Assembly: GCF_030159255.1 (NCBI RefSeq)
Contig: NZ_BSCT01000057.1
Span: forward strand, 1-35,907
Direction of reading: 5' to 3'
Length of the DNA stretch: 35,907 nt
DNA from: Bradyrhizobium sp. SSBR45G
GTDB lineage: Bacteria > Pseudomonadota > Alphaproteobacteria > Rhizobiales > Xanthobacteraceae
The translations under genes were made by a program, and so were the position numbers. Below, in pieces: positions 34,348 through 35,907 of this stretch; position 1 is the first letter of the stretch; every line of letters starts with the position of its first letter. Below the pieces are notes generated by a model. It saw nothing but the letters and a program-made list of their open reading frames with translations. It did not search any database and had not been told where the DNA came from.

Positions 34348-35907
34348 ACACGCATGTGAAGACCACCGCAGGCGAGCGCCTCGCCACGACCGATCTCAGC
34401 CGCCGCTCGTTCCTGGTCGGCACCGCCGCCACCGGCCTCGTGCTCGGTTATGCCGGGCTTTCCGACAGCGCGCTCGCGGCTGCTGCGCCCGCCAACTTCG
34501 AGCCCAGCGTCTGGTATGCGATCGCACCCGATGGCCTGGTCACCGTGACCTGCGGCAAGGCCGACATGGGCCAGCACATCGCCTCCACCATGGCGCAGAT
34601 CGTCTGCGAGGAGCTCGGCGCCGCCTGGAAGGACATGCGGGTCCAGCTCGCCTCCAACGATCCGAAGTTCAACGATCCCGTGCTTGGCGCCCAGATCACC
34701 GGCGGCAGCTGGAGCACGATGATGAACTTCGACGCCATGAGCCGCGCCGGCGCCGCCGGCCGCATCGCGATCACCGAGGCCGCCGCCTACGCGATGGGCG
34801 TCCCGGCGAAGGAGCTCGTCGTGCGCGACTCCGTCGTGATGCATCCGAAGTCCAAGAAGCAGATGACCTATGCCGAGATCGTCAAGAGCGGCAAGATCAC
34901 CAAGAGCTTCACGCCGGACGAATTGAAGGCGCTGAGCTTGAAGACGCCCGATCAGTACACCATGATCGGTGTCTCCGTGCCGCAGCTCGACATTCCGTCG
35001 AAGACCAACGGCACGGCGAAATACGGCATCGATACGATGCTGCCGGGCATGGTCTACGGCAAGGTCGTGACGCCGCCGGTGCGCTTCGGCGCCACCGTCA
35101 AGTCCGTCGATGACAGCGAGGCCAAGAAGGTCCCCGGCTTCATCAAGGCGGTGACGCTCGACGACAAGACCGGCTCGACGTCGGGCTGGGTGGTCGCGGT
35201 CGCCAGCACCTTTGCGAATGCCAAGAAGGCCGCGGACGCGCTCAAGATTACGTACGACAAGGGCCCGCACGCCAATGTCAGCACCGACAGCATCATCACC
35301 GAGGCGATGCGGCTGCAGGCGCAGGACGATGCCGGGCAGTTCTTCGTCAAGGACGGCGATCCCGCCGCCGCCCTGGCGGGCGCGGCCAAGGTGTTGGAGG
35401 CGGAGTACACCACCAGCATCAACATCCACGCGCCGATGGAGCCGATGAACGCGACCGCCGAGTTCAAGGGCGACATCCTGCACATCTACTCCGGCAATCA
35501 GTTCGCGACCCGCTCCGGCGCGATCGCGGCGGGAGCTGCCGGGATCGACCCGAAATATGTCGTGATGCACCAGGCCTGGCTCGGCGGCGGCTTCGGCCGC
35601 CGGCTCGATGCCGACATGATGGTGCCGGCGGTGCAGGCGGCCAAGGCTGTCGGCAAGCCGGTCAAGGTGATCTACTCCCGCGAAAACGACATGACGATGG
35701 ACTACTCGCGGCCGCTCACCTATCAAAAAGTGAAGGCGGGGCTCGATAGCAACGGCAAGCTGATCGCGCTGAGCCACGACGTCGTCTCGGCCTGGCCGAC
35801 CGCGCGCTGGGGTATTCCCGACTTCCTGTCGCCCTCGGTCGACAAGAAGGGCCCGCTCGACTCGTTCACGGTCAACGGCGCCGACTTCTTCTACACCGTG
35901 CCCAACC
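34344..35907 (+). CDS. Molybdenum hydroxylase large subunit (IorB-like), partial
   Basis: This is the catalytic molybdopterin subunit paired with the preceding iron-sulphur protein. The reading frame is open to the end of the window (521 codons seen). It has an N-terminal Tat signal (SRRSFLVG, about residues 19-26, then a hydrophobic stretch ending ALAAAAP), so the complex is likely exported with the leaderless small subunit as passenger. The molybdopterin motif GGGFGRR is at about 414-420. The N-terminal GKADMGQH segment is typical of IorB-like proteins. The rest, including the catalytic Glu region, lies outside the window. Confidence 0.9.
   Translation, partial: MNTHVKTTAGERLATTDLSRRSFLVGTAATGLVLGYAGLSDSALAAAAPANFEPSVWYAIAPDGLVTVTCGKADMGQHIASTMAQIVCEELGAAWKDMRVQLASNDPKFNDPVLGAQITGGSWSTMMNFDAMSRAGAAGRIAITEAAAYAMGVPAKELVVRDSVVMHPKSKKQMTYAEIVKSGKITKSFTPDELKALSLKTPDQYTMIGVSVPQLDIPSKTNGTAKYGIDTMLPGMVYGKVVTPPVRFGATVKSVDDSEAKKVPGFIKAVTLDDKTGSTSGWVVAVASTFANAKKAADALKITYDKGPHANVSTDSIITEAMRLQAQDDAGQFFVKDGDPAAALAGAAKVLEAEYTTSINIHAPMEPMNATAEFKGDILHIYSGNQFATRSGAIAAGAAGIDPKYVVMHQAWLGGGFGRRLDADMMVPAVQAAKAVGKPVKVIYSRENDMTMDYSRPLTYQKVKAGLDSNGKLIALSHDVVSAWPTARWGIPDFLSPSVDKKGPLDSFTVNGADFFYTVPN

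Noticed and set aside
34257..35777. 506-codon open frame on the minus strand
   Set aside because: It is antisense to the Mo-hydroxylase large subunit, which has clear motifs (Tat signal, GGGFGRR) on the plus strand. The minus product is low-complexity.

Overview
The window is high-GC alphaproteobacterial DNA and most resembles Bradyrhizobium or a close relative. The basis is the gene order hupN-hupUV-hupSLCDFGHIJK-hypABFCDE-hoxA, a HupS N-terminus very like that of the Bradyrhizobium uptake hydrogenase, and a neighbouring pstSCAB-phoUB operon. The genus is my inference from recalled families; no search was run. No rRNA, tRNA, CRISPR array or insertion-sequence transposase was seen.

Layout. 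(1) Bases 1-739 are non-coding and hold two copies of a fold-back (MITE-like) repeat, then a Pho box and -10 element in front of pstS. (2) Bases 740-6016 hold pstS-pstC-pstA-pstB-phoU-phoB: high-affinity phosphate uptake and its response regulator. (3) Bases 6105-7445 encode an exported Sel1-repeat/trypsin-like protease. (4) Bases 7618-28135 form a complete hydrogen-uptake island of 21 genes: a nickel permease (hupN), an H2-sensing regulatory hydrogenase (hupUV), a membrane-bound uptake [NiFe]-hydrogenase (hupSLC), its protease and dedicated assembly factors (hupD, hupFGHIJK), the pleiotropic hypABFCDE maturation set, and a two-component pair (hoxA, hoxJ). HupS has all six proximal-cluster cysteines of oxygen-tolerant enzymes. 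A -24/-12 (sigma-54) promoter precedes hupS, and a second one that matches the consensus better precedes hupG, with a clear dyad upstream of it.

(5) Bases 28167-29670 (minus strand) carry two tandem paralogous GntR/FCD regulators. (6) Bases 29804-35907 hold what looks like a periplasmic oxidation module: a PCuAC-type copper chaperone, a PQQ-dependent alcohol dehydrogenase with the Asp-x-Asp signature of lanthanide-dependent enzymes, a c-type cytochrome, an unknown secreted four-cysteine protein, a very short pqqA gene (PQQ precursor peptide) without pqqBCDE beside it, and a two-subunit molybdenum hydroxylase (IorAB-like) whose large subunit runs off the window.

How it works together. H2 sensed by HupUV should signal through HoxJ to HoxA, which would activate sigma-54 transcription of the structural and maturation genes. 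HupN supplies Ni, HypA/HypB insert it, HypCDEF build Fe(CN)2CO, HupFGHIJK protect and assemble the enzyme in air, HupD trims HupL, and HupC passes electrons to quinone. The right-hand module probably oxidises an alcohol via PQQ/cytochrome c and perhaps the resulting aldehyde via the Mo enzyme. The parts most worth following up are this module with its solo pqqA and the second sigma-54 promoter inside the hup cluster.
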